Counted from the first letter of the stretch, positions 33,401 through 48,400 are shown. The stretch is DNA of 64,000 nt from Micropterix aruncella (GCA_944548615.1 OX155957.1:932275-996274); one strand, 5' to 3'. Numbers and translations: made by a program. Notes: generated by a model not told the origin, from the sequence alone.

Positions 33401-36400
33401 TATGGTATATATACATTGGGCCCGATTGCGTTTCTTTGTGAACTAAAACTAAAATTAGTCCAAGCGAACGAGACAGAGCAACACGTTAGAGCGGAATATG
33501 AAACGAACGATCGTTGATAAATACTACCTGCCGAACTTATACTCGTCCGAATAAATTCGAACATATTTCGTGCGGTGTAAGATTTGACCTTGGCGCGCAG
33601 TTTTAATGCGAAAAAGTGACAACCGGTCATCTCACACTCCGCTCTAGCGTATTGCCCTGTCTCGTTTACATGGACTAATTACCGATTTTAGTTCACGAAG
33701 AAACGCAATCGAGCCCATTATTATCGTATGATAATAAACCCGCCCAATGTGAAACTTCACAATAAAGAATAGAAACGAACAAGTAATGCAGAATCGCCGT
33801 TAGACACTATAACCGTAAGTTATAATCTACCGTTGTTTTCACGAAACACGGCAGAATCACCCAAAACAAAACAAAAATACTACAAGGACGCCACCGGTCT
33901 TTTAAAGGTAAAGACGGAAACTAATTAAAAAAAATATACCAAAAAAAAAGAAAGTTTGAAAAAGATAATAAGAAAAAGTTGCCATAAAAAAAACGATCTC
34001 AGAGTGTGGGCTAAATATTGATGGGCATTGGATTTGGCCCACAGAAAATCCTTTTCCCTCAGACGCACAAAAGACTAAAGAAAAACACGCTAGAAGATGA
34101 AAAATTCGTTTTTAATTTAGCCTAAAAGGCACACGGCAAAATTCCCGTCAATACTTAATGTAACGGGAATTAGCGGCCTTTACCAGCCCGTTGACTGCTA
34201 TTTCAAAGCAAACTAAGCGAGACCAAAGGACCAGTCGTAACTCTGCAACGGAAGGGTTAAACGAGTGATTCTTGCGTCGTCGTATAGATCTTAAGTTTTT
34301 TAAAATGTAAGCTGAGCTGAAAGAAATTAGGTCGTGCCGGAACGACTCACAAAAGATGCTGTGACGTTTTTCTATGTAAACGAAGTTTTAAGTGATAATG
34401 GAAGAAACCCTATTGCGACCTAGAAACTGTCTCCCTAAATAATTCTATCGATGTAACAGGGGACAAATGGAGGGATATGCGATCGACTCTCAGCCCGGCT
34501 TTCACCAGTTCAAAAATGAAGAACATGTTTACATTCATGTCTGACTGTGGAAGTCAAGTGAACGAATACCTCATGGGAGAAATCCGCAAGAACAAAGACG
34601 GAGGTATGTTTGAAGATTCGTCCAATAAGCCTCAAACACAAAGGACAATAAGCAAACATGTATGGGCTCTGGGTCATAGTAAAATAAGAATAGTATAACA
34701 TCTCCATAGTACGCACCGATTTATCACTCTTCAAGCGCCAGTTGTCCGTACGCTACCACTACATAGATTCTCGGGCGCCTTGGTGCTAGCCAGTCAGGGC
34801 TGTCGCGCGACAGCTAAGTATACAAAAATGGAATGTTTTCTATCAGAAATTACATTTACGAGTATTTAGATTTACGTTACGAAATTACATTTACGAGGTA
34901 ACGTTTATTGTTCATTTGCGTAGGTAAGTATGTGTCTAGGTAAGTAGGTGCATAGGTATGTAAGTGCGTAAGTAGGTAGGTAGATGCGTTTTTGTTAAGT
35001 ACTTACTTCAACTTACTAAATTGTAAGTATTTTGAACACATGCAACGAGTGATGAATGCTGTCACACAAAGTCAGCACTAACTCATGTATTCTGTTAAGG
35101 GCTCTCTAGACGATCAAGCATGCTTATCAAGCATCGCCTCGCTGGCTGGGTAGAGATCGTAAACCGCAGGAAATATGCATTTTTTTATATATTTACGAAA
35201 ATCGCCTAATTTTGTAGTTTTATAACAGGGAGTCAAGTCATTCATCAATCAATTACGTCTAATTTACGCGACTCCCTGGTATAAACTACAAAATTAGGCA
35301 TTTTTAGTAAATATTACTTAAAAATATTTGCATATTTCCTGCGGTCTACGATCCCCTCCCTGCCCGCGACGCGAAGCTTGTCAAGCATGCTTGATCGTCT
35401 AGAGAGCCCTTTACAGTACAGTTTTGGGAACCGACTCTTGATCTATAAACCAAAAATACATAAACGTACGTAATAATTATAAAGAATTGCATTTCTGCTT
35501 TAATGGGATCACAACTTGACAATTGCGTACTTGTTGTGGCAACCCTGGTGGTTCGGCGAAGCGCAGGTACTTATTTCGAAAACGGGCTCGAGATATCCTA
35601 CTGATGTTATTTTACTATGGCTGGGTCCACCTCCCCAATAACAATAACGTGTTTACCATTGGAATGATCTTTTATCTGGAATATTTATGAGTAGGTACTA
35701 CAACTTACCTTAATTATGAGCCGTTTCGAAATTTAGAATCTTCCTAATTACACGAAAACCCTGTAGGAGCCTACGGCCCCACATACCCACAACTAAAAAG
35801 TTAATTTCACAGAATAGAAAACTGCAGACTCGCCCAAACTTACACGAGCAGCTGCAGTTAATTTCCAGCTAAATTTGGCAAATATTGCCCAGGCAAGCGA
35901 CACATGCGTCGCCCCACTCGTAGCTATTGCATCACCGATCACCCTATAAAACGCAGTACATTTCATTCGATCACCATCATTCCTTTGGCAGACAGTTGCC
36001 CCTCTACATCATTACTTCGGCAGACAGTTACCGCGCTCTACACATCGTCCCCTCAGTGGACAGATATCTCAACTACACACTTCGCTCCTCGACTACACAC
36101 GCACCGCCACGGCTTCACCTCGCGCCCACACTACAACACAACGGCGAACACAACTCAAGGCGTTAAGAACTGGCGACTTCGACTCACTTCTCTTCAATCT
36201 TCTGAATAAACTCTTCTACACGGACATCTACGACTCTCATTAACGGAGCAACCTTCATGCTGAGAACCACCCTTCGCTCACAAGCAATTGGAGTCTAGTG
36301 AAGGGTGGCCATTCTCACAACCTGAGCATATTATAATACATACGCCTACAGAGTTCAAGCACATTACAGAGTTCGACACATACAGAGTTCAAGCAACATA

Positions 36401-39400
36401 TCCCAGTATTTCTCCTCTATATACTGCTGACCAACTAGAGTAGAGCATTCTTAGGAATATATAGCTTGTACTCATACAGCCTAGGTACTATATCGTTTCG
36501 GGTATTCTGTGGTAGTTTTCATTTAAACAGTTATTTAAAATACAATGCCTGGATGTGTTGTGTCCTAGGAGATATCATGTTATTATCCATATTTAATAGG
36601 ATATTATAACTCAGAAACGGCTCATAATTGGGAACAGTCGTTTTAGTAATAAATTATATATATAAAGAAATATTTCCATTGGCATATTGTTATGATTTAC
36701 AGCTATTGGAAAAGTGGGCCCAAAGTGCCCATTACCTTTTGAAATATTTCAACATTACAGATAAACAATCGGTGTGTCTGGAGTTTAAAGACTTGTCCAC
36801 TCGCTATACGAGCGACGTAATCGCGAGTACAGCCTTCGGAGTCAAGGTGGACTCGCTCCACGACAAGAACAACGAGTTTTACGAAACAGGCAAGATAGTG
36901 AGCAATTTCGACGGAATCATAATATTGAAATTCTTCGGTTATATCGCTTTTCCTAAGCTTATGAAGGTCAATACCGCAAAATTCATACCATTATGATATA
37001 TGGTATTAGATTGCGCAACTCCATAGTATGATTTGGCAACCCTTAAAACGTCGAAACGAAGGTGGCATGGCATTGACGGCCAAACTAATAGCAGGGTCAT
37101 TTATTTGGCCATCTGAAATGACATTAAAAATGAATGTTTTTTTATAAAGGACTGATGGATAACAACACGATAATTTAACCAAGAATAACAATACTCATAC
37201 ATCCAATTATTAGTCACAGTCATAGACATAGTCATATTTTATTAATTCCAAAAAGTACATACTGTGGAATACGTCATTTTACATTTGCTAGAAGTTATTA
37301 CAACTTCATAACGTGTACATATACTTTTTATATGTTAAGGCAAGGCACCATCGGATCAATTATAAAAAACAAATCAAACAGACTCAAATAAGAAAAGACA
37401 TATAAACAAAATTTTCAAATAATCTACATAGGTTTTTAAAAAATAGTCAATCAAAAATTTTAAAATAATCAGTTAATAAACAATATGTTTTACAATAAAA
37501 TCTACAGTAACAAAATACATAACAGAATAGATTTGATAAATGGTAAATTATCTTTTAAAAATTAAGACGGCCTTGTCAAATTCATCAAAATTATAGAGAG
37601 CATGCATGGTTAAGTTTCTTTTTATGCATTTCTTAAATGCAACCTCTTGAAGTATTTTAAATTTCTGCTGGCAAAGAGTTGAATTTTTTTAACCCCAAAT
37701 ATAAAAATGATCTCTAGTATAAAGAAAGCCGCACTTTGGTAATTACTACATTATTTTTGTTGCGATTCATACTGCAAAAGCAGTATGAAAATACGATGGC
37801 TATCTGGTGCATTGCCCCATGCTAAGATACGATAAGCCATGAGTACCCTCTATCGCATTTTTTTACAGAGTGAGTTTTAATTAACCGGCTTCCTTGAAGG
37901 GGGTGAATCAGTACGAGAAAATAAATTAATAGTTTAAAAAAACACTAAAAACACGCTTTTATAAATGCACGTAAAAACCATAAAAGGTTTGTTATAACCT
38001 TGAAACCTGATCGTATTCAAAGTCCATTACGTGACCTTTCTCACAAGTGCAAAAACGACTATGATATTCCATCATGGAATGCCAGTTCCTGTCTTCCGGC
38101 TTCATCATCAGACCTTGAAACTTAATCGTGGTCAAAGTTCATTACAAGACCTTTCTAACAAGTCGAAACACGGCTATGATACGATATTCCATCATGGAAT
38201 GCCAGTGCCTATCTTCCGGCTTCATCATCAGACCTTGAAACCTAATCGTGGTCAAAGTTCATTCCAAGACTTTTCTAACAAGTCAAATCACAGCTATGAT
38301 ACGATGTTCCATCATGAAGTTCCAGTTCATATCTTCCGACTCCATCATCAGATCAGTTCGACAGTACCATATTATTGTATTGTCATCAGAACTACATACA
38401 GCTGCCAATTTTCATGACGCTACGATCGTTGGAAGATGGTTAAATTAGTTACCTTAGATTCCATTACATAGTTAGTTACATACAGGTCGACCTAATAAAA
38501 TCGTGTTAATAAGCAACTTTTGATTAAAAATTGTGGCTTTTTTTTTACATTTGAAAATTTTAATTTCTTAAAAAATAGTATAACAAGTGCTGACCACGAT
38601 GCGCTATCTAGCGGTAGGTAAAATATCGCTAATATTGTTTATTATAAACGTTTTACCTATCGATAGATGACGCAGCGCGCTCATTAAAATTGAAACTCAC
38701 TTGAAACAAGAATTTAAAAAAGCCTATACACACACCGTGGATCACATCACAGAAATATTACGGAGAGGTAAAATGACATCTATTAGTCATCCTGTCCATT
38801 CTAGAATGGGCTAGTCCCAGTTGGATGACAGAATCAAATAAACAAAAGGTTTTGCCGCTCGGTTCCTGTTATTTTTGTAAGCAAACTCAATGTTTTTAAA
38901 TAAATAAATAGATAAATTAATTAATCTTAACTTAAAGTGTATAATTATTACGTATAAAGCTGCATACGAAATTGAAAATTTACATATTAAGGCGCGGACT
39001 TATCGCAAATCACCAAATAGTACAATTTTGGAACGTATAGTGCGACGTGACAAAATTAATTACAAAGCTGGAAAAAATACTGTGGACAGAAAAAGAAACT
39101 AAAAAGACTTATATCCTTATAGAATTTTGAAAAGTAGTATAGTTTTTCTACAAAAAATATAAGTTTCAGATAAGTTTTAACTCGGTTTCCATGTTGAATA
39201 ATCTCATGTACAAAAAGTCTTCTAATATCCAAAGCTTGAGATGATGATGGGAGTGAAATATCATAATCTACTTTTTAAAAATTACAGTTTTTTTTTATTT
39301 TAATGATTTAGTGTACTGAATATTGTTCAATGTTAGAAATTGAGTTGAAAGTTATATACGACTTTTTTTCGTTGAGGCCAAGGTTACCGACAAACAGCGG

Positions 39401-42400
39401 GTTTTATTTTTAACTTTCAGATCGTCAAAATTTTTTTGCTCAGTAATAAAGGCCTAAATAAAAAAAAGTTTCAGATAAGTTTCAACTCGGTTTCCATGTT
39501 GAATAATCTCCTGTTCAAAAAGTCTTCTAACAACCAAAGCATTATATACACTACAGCATAATATATGTATGTGCATAAGGTCCTATCTATGCTTTTATAA
39601 AATTGATGGTTTCCGAGCCGTTAGTGAATAATATTCTCACAACAGTTGCGCGTCGGTGCGACTCCAAACGGACAAAAATTGTACTATTTCGTGAAGTTCG
39701 GATAAGTTATTGCGATCAGTCCGCGCCTTAAAGCAAATAATATTAAAATTATAAGAGCTATGAGCTAAGAGCTGATTTCAAAATTCGTTTGTTATTATAT
39801 TATTATATTCTACCCTATCGGCGTGTTTAAAGCGTCATCTACAGTGCGCCTCCATATTGGTATACCTCTGAAGTTGCCATATTGAACAAAATAATAGATC
39901 AATTTTTGGAATTATGCCCTGGTTGCCAAATTGTAGTACTACGTTGATCTTATACACTATAATACGCAAAGTTGCTAATACGCAATCTAATACGCTATAT
40001 AAACGATAACTACCCACATATTTATTTTCTTATATGTAATTCTTGGTTTGTTTATATTTCTAGTTCCTGAAAGTTCGCCTCTTTAGCGAAGAAACGAGCA
40101 ATTTCTACAGAAATCTCGTACAGGAAACTATGAAGCTCAGGGAGAAGGAGAACATTCACAGACCTGATATGATCCATTTGCTGATGGAGGCGAAGAGAGG
40201 AACACTCAAATACGAGGAAAAGGACGATGGTGAAAAGGCTGGATTCGCAACAGTCGAGGAGTCTAGTCAAAATATTGGAATCATTAAAAGAAGTGAGTTT
40301 ACTGTGTTCATGCCTTTTGCTAGGTAAGCTTTGTTGTGTCCGTTCCATTGAATTCACTCTCCGAGCTCAAACCGCCGTTAAAAGAAGTGAGTTTACTGTG
40401 TTCATGTATTCTGCTAGCTAAGCTTTAGATCGTTTCCTTCCTTTAAATTTTTTCTCCGTGCCCAAACCCTCGTTAAAAGAAGTGACTTCACTGTGTGTGC
40501 CTTTTGCTAGTTAAGCTTTATTGTTTCCTTTTCCATTGAATTTACTCTCCTGGCCTAAACCGTCATTAAAAGAAGTGAGTTTAGGTCTTCTACTAGCTAT
40601 GTTTATGTGTTCTATGTCTTCTACTAGCTATGTTTATGTTTAGGTCACCTACTGTGTTTATGTCTTCTTCTAGCTAAGCTTTATATTGTTCCCTTTCGTC
40701 AAACCGTCGTTTTTTTACCTTGTACACCATTCCTCCTTTTTACTGCTATTTCTGGTATAATGTGGTATAATGGGTGAGAATGCAGCTTTCAGCTCTAAAG
40801 ACTAATATAGGATTCTTAGCATATCGTAGCATAAGTTAGATATTCAGGTTTATGTCACAGGTGGACTATGTCATGGCGATTGAATGTATTGATGGTAAGA
40901 ATTTGAAGCTATACATAGAATATCAGCTGTCTTTTAAGGGCAACTCCAGCTTTGGGGTATGGAATGCTTAGAGACATCTATACATATCTGTACCCTCAGC
41001 TATAGTTGTCGTATGATTAGCAGGATGTTCCAGTAACAATCAATTTCGATGAATGATTAGTAACTTTATATATTTTTTGCTGTGTAACTTGTTTGCGCAT
41101 TTTCTAAGTATATCTTTCGTAATTCCCAAATTCTGGTCTGTCAGCCTATGTCAGAGCTGCAGTCTTCAAGGCGTATTATATTACTGGAACTATTGTCATT
41201 GTATATATGGTTTGTAATTCTCTAGCGTCGCGATTAGCCACATTTTTATTTAGACCCTAAATTAATTACAATTAATTAAAAAGTGAGAGCACTCTGAGAG
41301 TTACGCTAAATATGCTTTACCATTAAAACCCTTATACTAGCAATGCCCAAAGACAGTTATTCTGTGCTAGCGCTGCGCTCGACTCCGCTCGAGTCACTCC
41401 CTATTCTAAGACTAAGAATTCGAGATGCTTGCGGATTTAGATGGTTATAAGGAGTTGATTATTTTCCTGGAGAGACCAAGATATTTAAAGAGGTGAAACA
41501 GAGACTTGGCTGGCAAGCCAAGAGTTCCAACTTCCACAGCGTGAAGGTGAACAGTGAAGACATTCCGGGTGATGGTATTTACGAGATCTTGGTATTTATT
41601 TATTTTGTACTCACAGTCTTTTGGGATGTTTGATTCCCATGGAACAGTTAATTCTAAAATAAGGGCCATCTTCCGATATAGGTAAAGCGTTATATCTAGA
41701 TAATGTTTATATCTATCTATATCTAGATATAGGTTCTATCTAGACGGAGGGCTGTGCACAGTTCGTATCTATTTCTGCAAAGTTTTGGCCAGGAATTCGA
41801 ACACATTTTTTCGACATTGTACCTTATCCCACACAATATATTCAAAACTCTTCCCGCACAAAGCCAGGAATAGTAGGTTTTTCTTTATACAAGGCATAAC
41901 TCCTTCCGAGCACATGCCTTTTGTAAAGAGCTGGAGAGAAGAAATTAATGCTAAATTGCCGTATTCCTCAGAATGGGAAGACGACGACCTGACAGCACAG
42001 GCGGTGTTATTTTTCCTGGCCGGATTCGATACGGTTTCCAATCTGATGTGTTTCGTCATGTATGAATTGGCGGTGAATCCAGAGATTCAGAAAAGGCTAC
42101 ACGAGGAGATTGATGCCTCACTGGAGGAAAATGGCGACAGTCTGAGTTACGATGTACTCCAGAAGCTGAATTATCTTGATATGATTGTTTCAGGTATGGA
42201 TTCGTTTATTTGCTTTTCTACGTAGATTTAAATCGAATTGGTTGCGTGATGTTTAATGACGTTTAAGAGACGAGGCCAATGCCTTGATTCGCTTTTCTAA
42301 AAAAAGAAACAAAATAAATTTATTGTACCAAAAACAGCTAACGGGCCCATGATGAGGGGAGCTAACGGGCCCATGATGAGGTGGTCACGATGACCTATGT

Positions 42401-45400
42401 GTTCAGGGTCGGTCACACTCACGGGTCAACACCCATCCGATGGCCTCCACGCATGGGGTGCGAACCTGGGTAGGACACTGGGTCAACCAGTCTCCCCTGA
42501 GAATCAAACCTCTGGCGCTCCTGGACGGTCTGCGCACCGAGCGGCGCGAGCCAATCGATTGTGCTCTCCGACTAACAGTCGGGGGAGTCTGGGAACTGTA
42601 TTGTTTCCTATAGAGCGGGGGTGGTTGCCTACCTTACGGCGACTGCTCTTGAAATGACCATTGGCCATCCGATCCTGGGTGAACAGCCGGGCAAAGGACG
42701 CCTTGGTCCGCGATAGATTCGGTATACTCCGTTTCACCGCTTCGTAAGGGAGAGGACCGCGCAAGCGACCTCGAACTCGGAACCAATCGAGAGACCGGAG
42801 AAATCTGGTCAAAATTGGTAGTTAGGGCGCGAGTGCCGCCCGCCAGTTAACATAACTGGCTCCTCGCGGTAAGGCGTTGGTCTCTAACGGGTTGTGGCGC
42901 AGCTAGACGTCGGATTGTTTTGTCCAAAGTCTTCTACGCTCACTGCAGGTCGATAGAACGACTAATCGTTAAAACTTCCTGTGGTGACGGGCTCGCCCGT
43001 TGTAGTCGACAACTCAATATGTACAAAAAACAGGGAGCTAATGGGACCTGTTGCAGTTAGGCCACGTCTATTATAGGGTCGGTCAAACTCGCGGGTCAAC
43101 ACCCATCCGGCAGCCTCCACGCCGGTTAGGACTCTGGCCTGCGGGTCAGTTTCGCCTAGGAATCAACCTTCAGGCGCTTTTAGGCGGTTTGCGCACCATG
43201 CGGCGTCAGCCAATCGATTATGCATTCCGACTGATAGCCGGGGGAGTCTGGAAACAACCTTGTTTCCTATAGAGCGGGGGTAGTTGTTAACCTTACTGCA
43301 ACTGCTCTTGAAACGACCAATCGGCTACCCGATACCGGGTGAACAGCCAGGCAAAGGATGCCGTGGTCCGCGATAGATCCGATAGACACCGAATCATTGA
43401 TACGTAAGGGATAGGACTGCGCAAGCGACCTCGAACCTGCGATTAGTCGGGAGACCGGAGTAAGTAAGGGCGCGAGTATCGGCCCACTGTATGATTAACC
43501 TGATTATCTCGCGGAAAGGCGTTGGCTTCTTACGGGCTAGTGGCGTAACTAGACAGTGGACTGTTTTCGTCCCAAGTGTTCTACGCTCACCTCACGGAAG
43601 ACAGAATGATCTAATATCGTTAAAACTTCCTGAGGTGACTGGTTTGCCAGTTGTAGTTGACAGGCTTGAAAAGTGCTAATATAGCAACCATTAGAATGTT
43701 TTACCTCATTGTTATTATTTTGAAATAATATTTAAAAAGTAAAAAAAATAAATAATAGATAGCCTATAACCTTCCGCAAGAATTAGGCTATCAAATGCAA
43801 AAACAATTTTTCAAATCCGACTGTTAGTTCCAGAGATTAGCGCGTTTAAACAAAAAAACAAACTCTTCAGCTTTATTATCAGTAGCATAATTTATTTATA
43901 TTATTAGTAGCAGTATATTATTAACAGTAGTAGGTATATATTATTATTAGTAAACATAGATAAATATACTGTAAAATCAACGCCTCCGCCAAGAAAGATC
44001 AGAAGGTATCATGCAAACGCGGAAGGAATCTTACATTAAACCTTTCTTTCCCTCAGATCCATTATATTGATAATTAATCTATGTTCTCTCTCACTCCGCA
44101 CACATTGAACTTCGCATCGCTCTGGTGATGCGTCGCTAAATTCACATCTACAAACGTCGCTCACATGCCATACGAACAATTTCTGGCTGGAGAACAAGCC
44201 ACATTGAGTAGGTACACATGTTTCTTCTTGAACTAAAATCGGAAATTAGTCCGTGTGAACAAGACTTGAATATAACTCGGTCATCTGGTGTACAAGTGAA
44301 AACAAATACATTCAGATGGTAGAGCGTATTCAAAGAAAATTTTTAAGATGTATTTATTACAGAAAATACAATATTTATCCATACTTATTTCCGTCCGATT
44401 TTGTGCTAGGAATGGTAGGATACAACAGTCTTGAAACGCGTCGATATATTTCACTAATTATATAAATTAATTCAAGGAACTATTTATTTGCCAGAGATAC
44501 TATGTAAGTTTGAATTGTACGTACCGGTAAATTACACAGCGAGGGGATCGCATCTATTGTTTAATGTGCCGTACCACCTTACAAATATTTTTGTAGACAG
44601 GCCAGTGGGAAGGGTTATAGCTCTTCTTAATTCCTTACCCACAGAAATAGATATCTTTTGTATATCCCTTTGGCAGCTAAAAAGGCAACTCCCTGCTATC
44701 TCATGTTTATCATAATCTGTCTTTTATTTAGTTTTATATTTTTATTTTATTTTCTTGTTCAATGTTAGCATTAATTTAGTTATATAGTCATTTATTTTTA
44801 GACTTACACTCTAGTTGTAACATTCAAGGGCGAATTGGATTCATCTGTAATGCCCTTGAATACTATTTGAAACTAATAAATAAATAAAGACAGGGCAATA
44901 CGCTAGAGCGGAATGTGAGATGACCGGTTGTCACTTTCTCGCATTAAAACTGCCCGCCAAAGTCAAATCTTACACTGCACGAAATATGCTCGAATTTATT
45001 CGGACGAGTATAAGTTCGACAGGTAGTATTTATCGACGATCGTTCGTTTTATATTCCGCTCTAACGTATTGCTTTGTCTCGTTCGCTTGGACTAATTTTA
45101 GTTTTAGTTCACAAAGAAACGCAATCGGGCCCACTATGCGTGCTCTCATTCGAAGATGGCTTGTGTGGTATTCTTACATGGGGCAATGCACCAGATAGCC
45201 ATCGTATCTTATACTGGACGATATTTGACTTCTCAGGGTGATATTAAGGTTAAAAAGAGACTATCGCTGTGCTCCGACCTTTAAAAATAAAAAATATTGA
45301 CCCTTTAATCTGAATTCATTTATCAGAGTTAAATTAAGGCAAAAGTACCCTTGGAAAACCAAGAAAACCGAGACATTGCCAAAGTATTATTCTGATTATG

Positions 45401-48400
45401 ATAAAAAACGTACTTTCGTGTTATCAGTAGGTGATAAGGAGGTGTTACTGATAATCCATTTTTCTGTGATTTCAATGTTACACCATTGATGTTTTATTTA
45501 ACCGCCATCCTTAAAGTGGATGAATCAATGCGAGCAAATAAACAACATTAGATAAAAATATATATATATTTTTTTTTGGTACTTTGTTACTTAACTTTAA
45601 ATAAAAGTTTGACAAGCGTTGAGCACGCTACGCCAACTAGCGGTAGGCAAAAAATCGCGAATATTGTTTATTCGCAATATTTTTTGGGTTCGACGCTTTT
45701 AAACTTTTCTTTATATAATAAAATTTCTGAAATTAAAAAAAAAAAAGTTGCGTATTTGCTTTTACTGTTTCAGTCATTTCATTGATACCGGTTTATTAAA
45801 CCTCACCCCTTATAGCGTATTAGATTGATTGCTCAACGTCGTACTACGATTTGGTAACCAGAATTTTACTACGAAACGCAAAGTTTAGATGGCAGTCATA
45901 GTTCCAAAAAATTATTAACCTTTTAATATTATCTTCAATATGGCAACTTTTGTGGTTTAACAGTACGGTGGTGCACTGTAGATGGCGCTCTAAACACGCC
46001 CATGCGGTATAAAATAATAATATAATAAAAACCAATTTTTAAATCATAGCTTTTGAATTTTCAATAATATGAAATAAAGATGTCAATTTTCAATTTGGTA
46101 TACAGGTTTCATTACGTAATAATAAGCTTTTTAAAGTTCAGACAGACTAATAGATGGCATTCTATCTGTCCGTACTATTTCTGTGACGTAGCCTATATAA
46201 AAAAAAAGATAGATGGCACTAACAATTGCATGTTATTATTGTTATCATTGGTTAAATTACTGGGTTTTAATCGTCAATGATCTTTTATAAATTAAAATAA
46301 ACATTATCAATGTTATTATAGATGGCCAAATAAATTGTTAATAGTTTGGACATCAATGCTATCAGCGTCACGTGCATTTCGCCGGTGCAGAAGGGTTGCC
46401 AAATCGTACTAATAAATTTAGCAATCTAATACCATATAAATCATAGCCGCAGCGGCCAGCGAGATCCTACGAAATGTATGGAAACGCCGTCAATCGCGTG
46501 GCTTGGTGGGCTTAGGTGCGCGCGGTCGACGGCGATGCCATACATTTCGTAGGATCTTGTTAGCCGCCGCGGCCAGGCCGCAAGTGCGCGCCGGGCCTTA
46601 GTCCTTCTCTCGGTACTATTGTTTTTCATCTCTATAAATTTAATAATCATAAATTCATGTTCATAAATAACATTACTATGACCATATCGCACATTACACT
46701 AATAATATACAGGGTTATATTTATTAGAGAGCACCCGACTAGTGGGTGATTCTGTACATGAAACTAATCAAAAACATTACAAAATAACATTCTACAATCA
46801 CGAAAGTTTTTTTTTTTAAATGACCCAATAAAAAAGTTGGTTTATTTTTATGCATGAAATTACCAACTTGTCTGGTGTTTACCAATAAAAAAATGTGTCA
46901 ACCTCAGACTTCCCCAAGTCGCCCCCCCTCTCTAACCCCCCCCCCCCCTCCCCCCGCCAACTTACCCTCCCCCCGTTGATACTGATTGTGTCAAATGATT
47001 ATGATCACAAATGTAGTATATTTGTATTTTTGTATTATTTCGGTGGTATTAAAATGACTTTCCACCAATATGATGTAGTATTTTATTTAATAAGACGGAA
47101 TTTAAAAACTATTTGTGTCGCTTGTATATATATAAATATATATAATAAAACAAAGTCGCTTGTATATATATAATAAAACAAAGTCGGGTTTGTCCGAACA
47201 CTTATAACGAGAACGGCTGGTGCGATTTTCATGGTTTTTGATTTGTTGTATTTGTCTCCGTCCCGAATAGCAGGATAACTATTAAAAACAAAAATTGGAA
47301 AATTTACGAAAAAATTAAATAAAAGAAAAAAAAATCCCATACAAAATGTCAATCCGTGTTTTTCTCATGGTCAGTTGTACGAGGCATGTTCACGTGTCGG
47401 AAAATCATCCGCTTTACTTATTCTTGCGCCTGATAAAAAAATATCAAGAATTAAATCGAGAGCATCCCATGCTGCACAATATGTAAATAGTTTCATTCAA
47501 TCATATCTTGCTGACACGCGATTGATATACTTAATTTTTTTTAATGTTTATATTTCTTTTTGTGGTATTATCTTAATAAAGTAGTGAACTTAATATTTAT
47601 TTTGTGTTCATTGTATTACTTTCATAAAATCATAAATTAAGTTCAGCTAATCTATAACACGACATTCATTGACTGTTAGGCGGTACGAAGTTCACCGGGT
47701 CAGCTAGTATAAGATAATTTCAACCAAAATTTAACAATGTGGTTTCAGCCCTACGACGCATCTGTCTGCCGAATTTCAAGATTTTGAGATTGAAGTATGA
47801 CTAGTGCACCCACTGGTGGACCGACTTCAATTTCAACCTTTTCAGCTCCTGCCATGATCAAATGATGCCTGCATGCCAAATTTCAGCTCAATCCGATGAA
47901 GCGTTTGGGCGCTATCGTTGAAAAATACACAGACACACAGAAGTGCGTTCACAATACTTTGCCTCTACCGGGAAATTAAAATTAACCCTGTATATAGATG
48001 ACACATATGCAGTGATTGAGAATGAGAGTATGCCATCGAGAAATAGCAAAGCGCAACTGTTAACAATCGAACGAATTAATGTTTTTATTCGAATAGATAT
48101 TCTCTTTCGACTCCTTTCTAGAAACATTAAGAAAATGGCCACCATCAATTATAACCGACCGTTCCTGTACCAAAGAATATAATTTAGCACCTAGTAAAGA
48201 AAGATCAAATGACGGCATTAAGGTTTGTTTTTATACAGAATATTCCAGAATATTGTTATGACTAGTGGAACCTCTCATAACGAGCACTTAACACATAACG
48301 AGTAATTCGCGGCAATTCCTCGTAATTAGTTATTCGCACCTCTTATAAGGAGTATGGGAAAAATTGTTTCACTTAACCCTCCGAGCCGCAAGATTTAGCA

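Noticed and set aside
35904..36209. 101-codon open frame in gene C intron 3
   Set aside because: Lies in a candidate LTR between its TATA box and AATAAA. Low-complexity His/Thr/Ser content and an overlapping second frame indicate chance.
34604..36760. Alternative acceptor for gene C exon 4 at about 36703
   Set aside because: It gives an immediate stop in the P450 frame. The acceptor at 36760 gives the conserved 206-nt exon.
45340..45420. ETLPKYYSDYDKK frame as a possible missing exon 7 of gene C
   Set aside because: It lacks ExxR, the PP and the CTKDY block, and has no acceptor AG at the right phase. The resemblance is limited to three residues.
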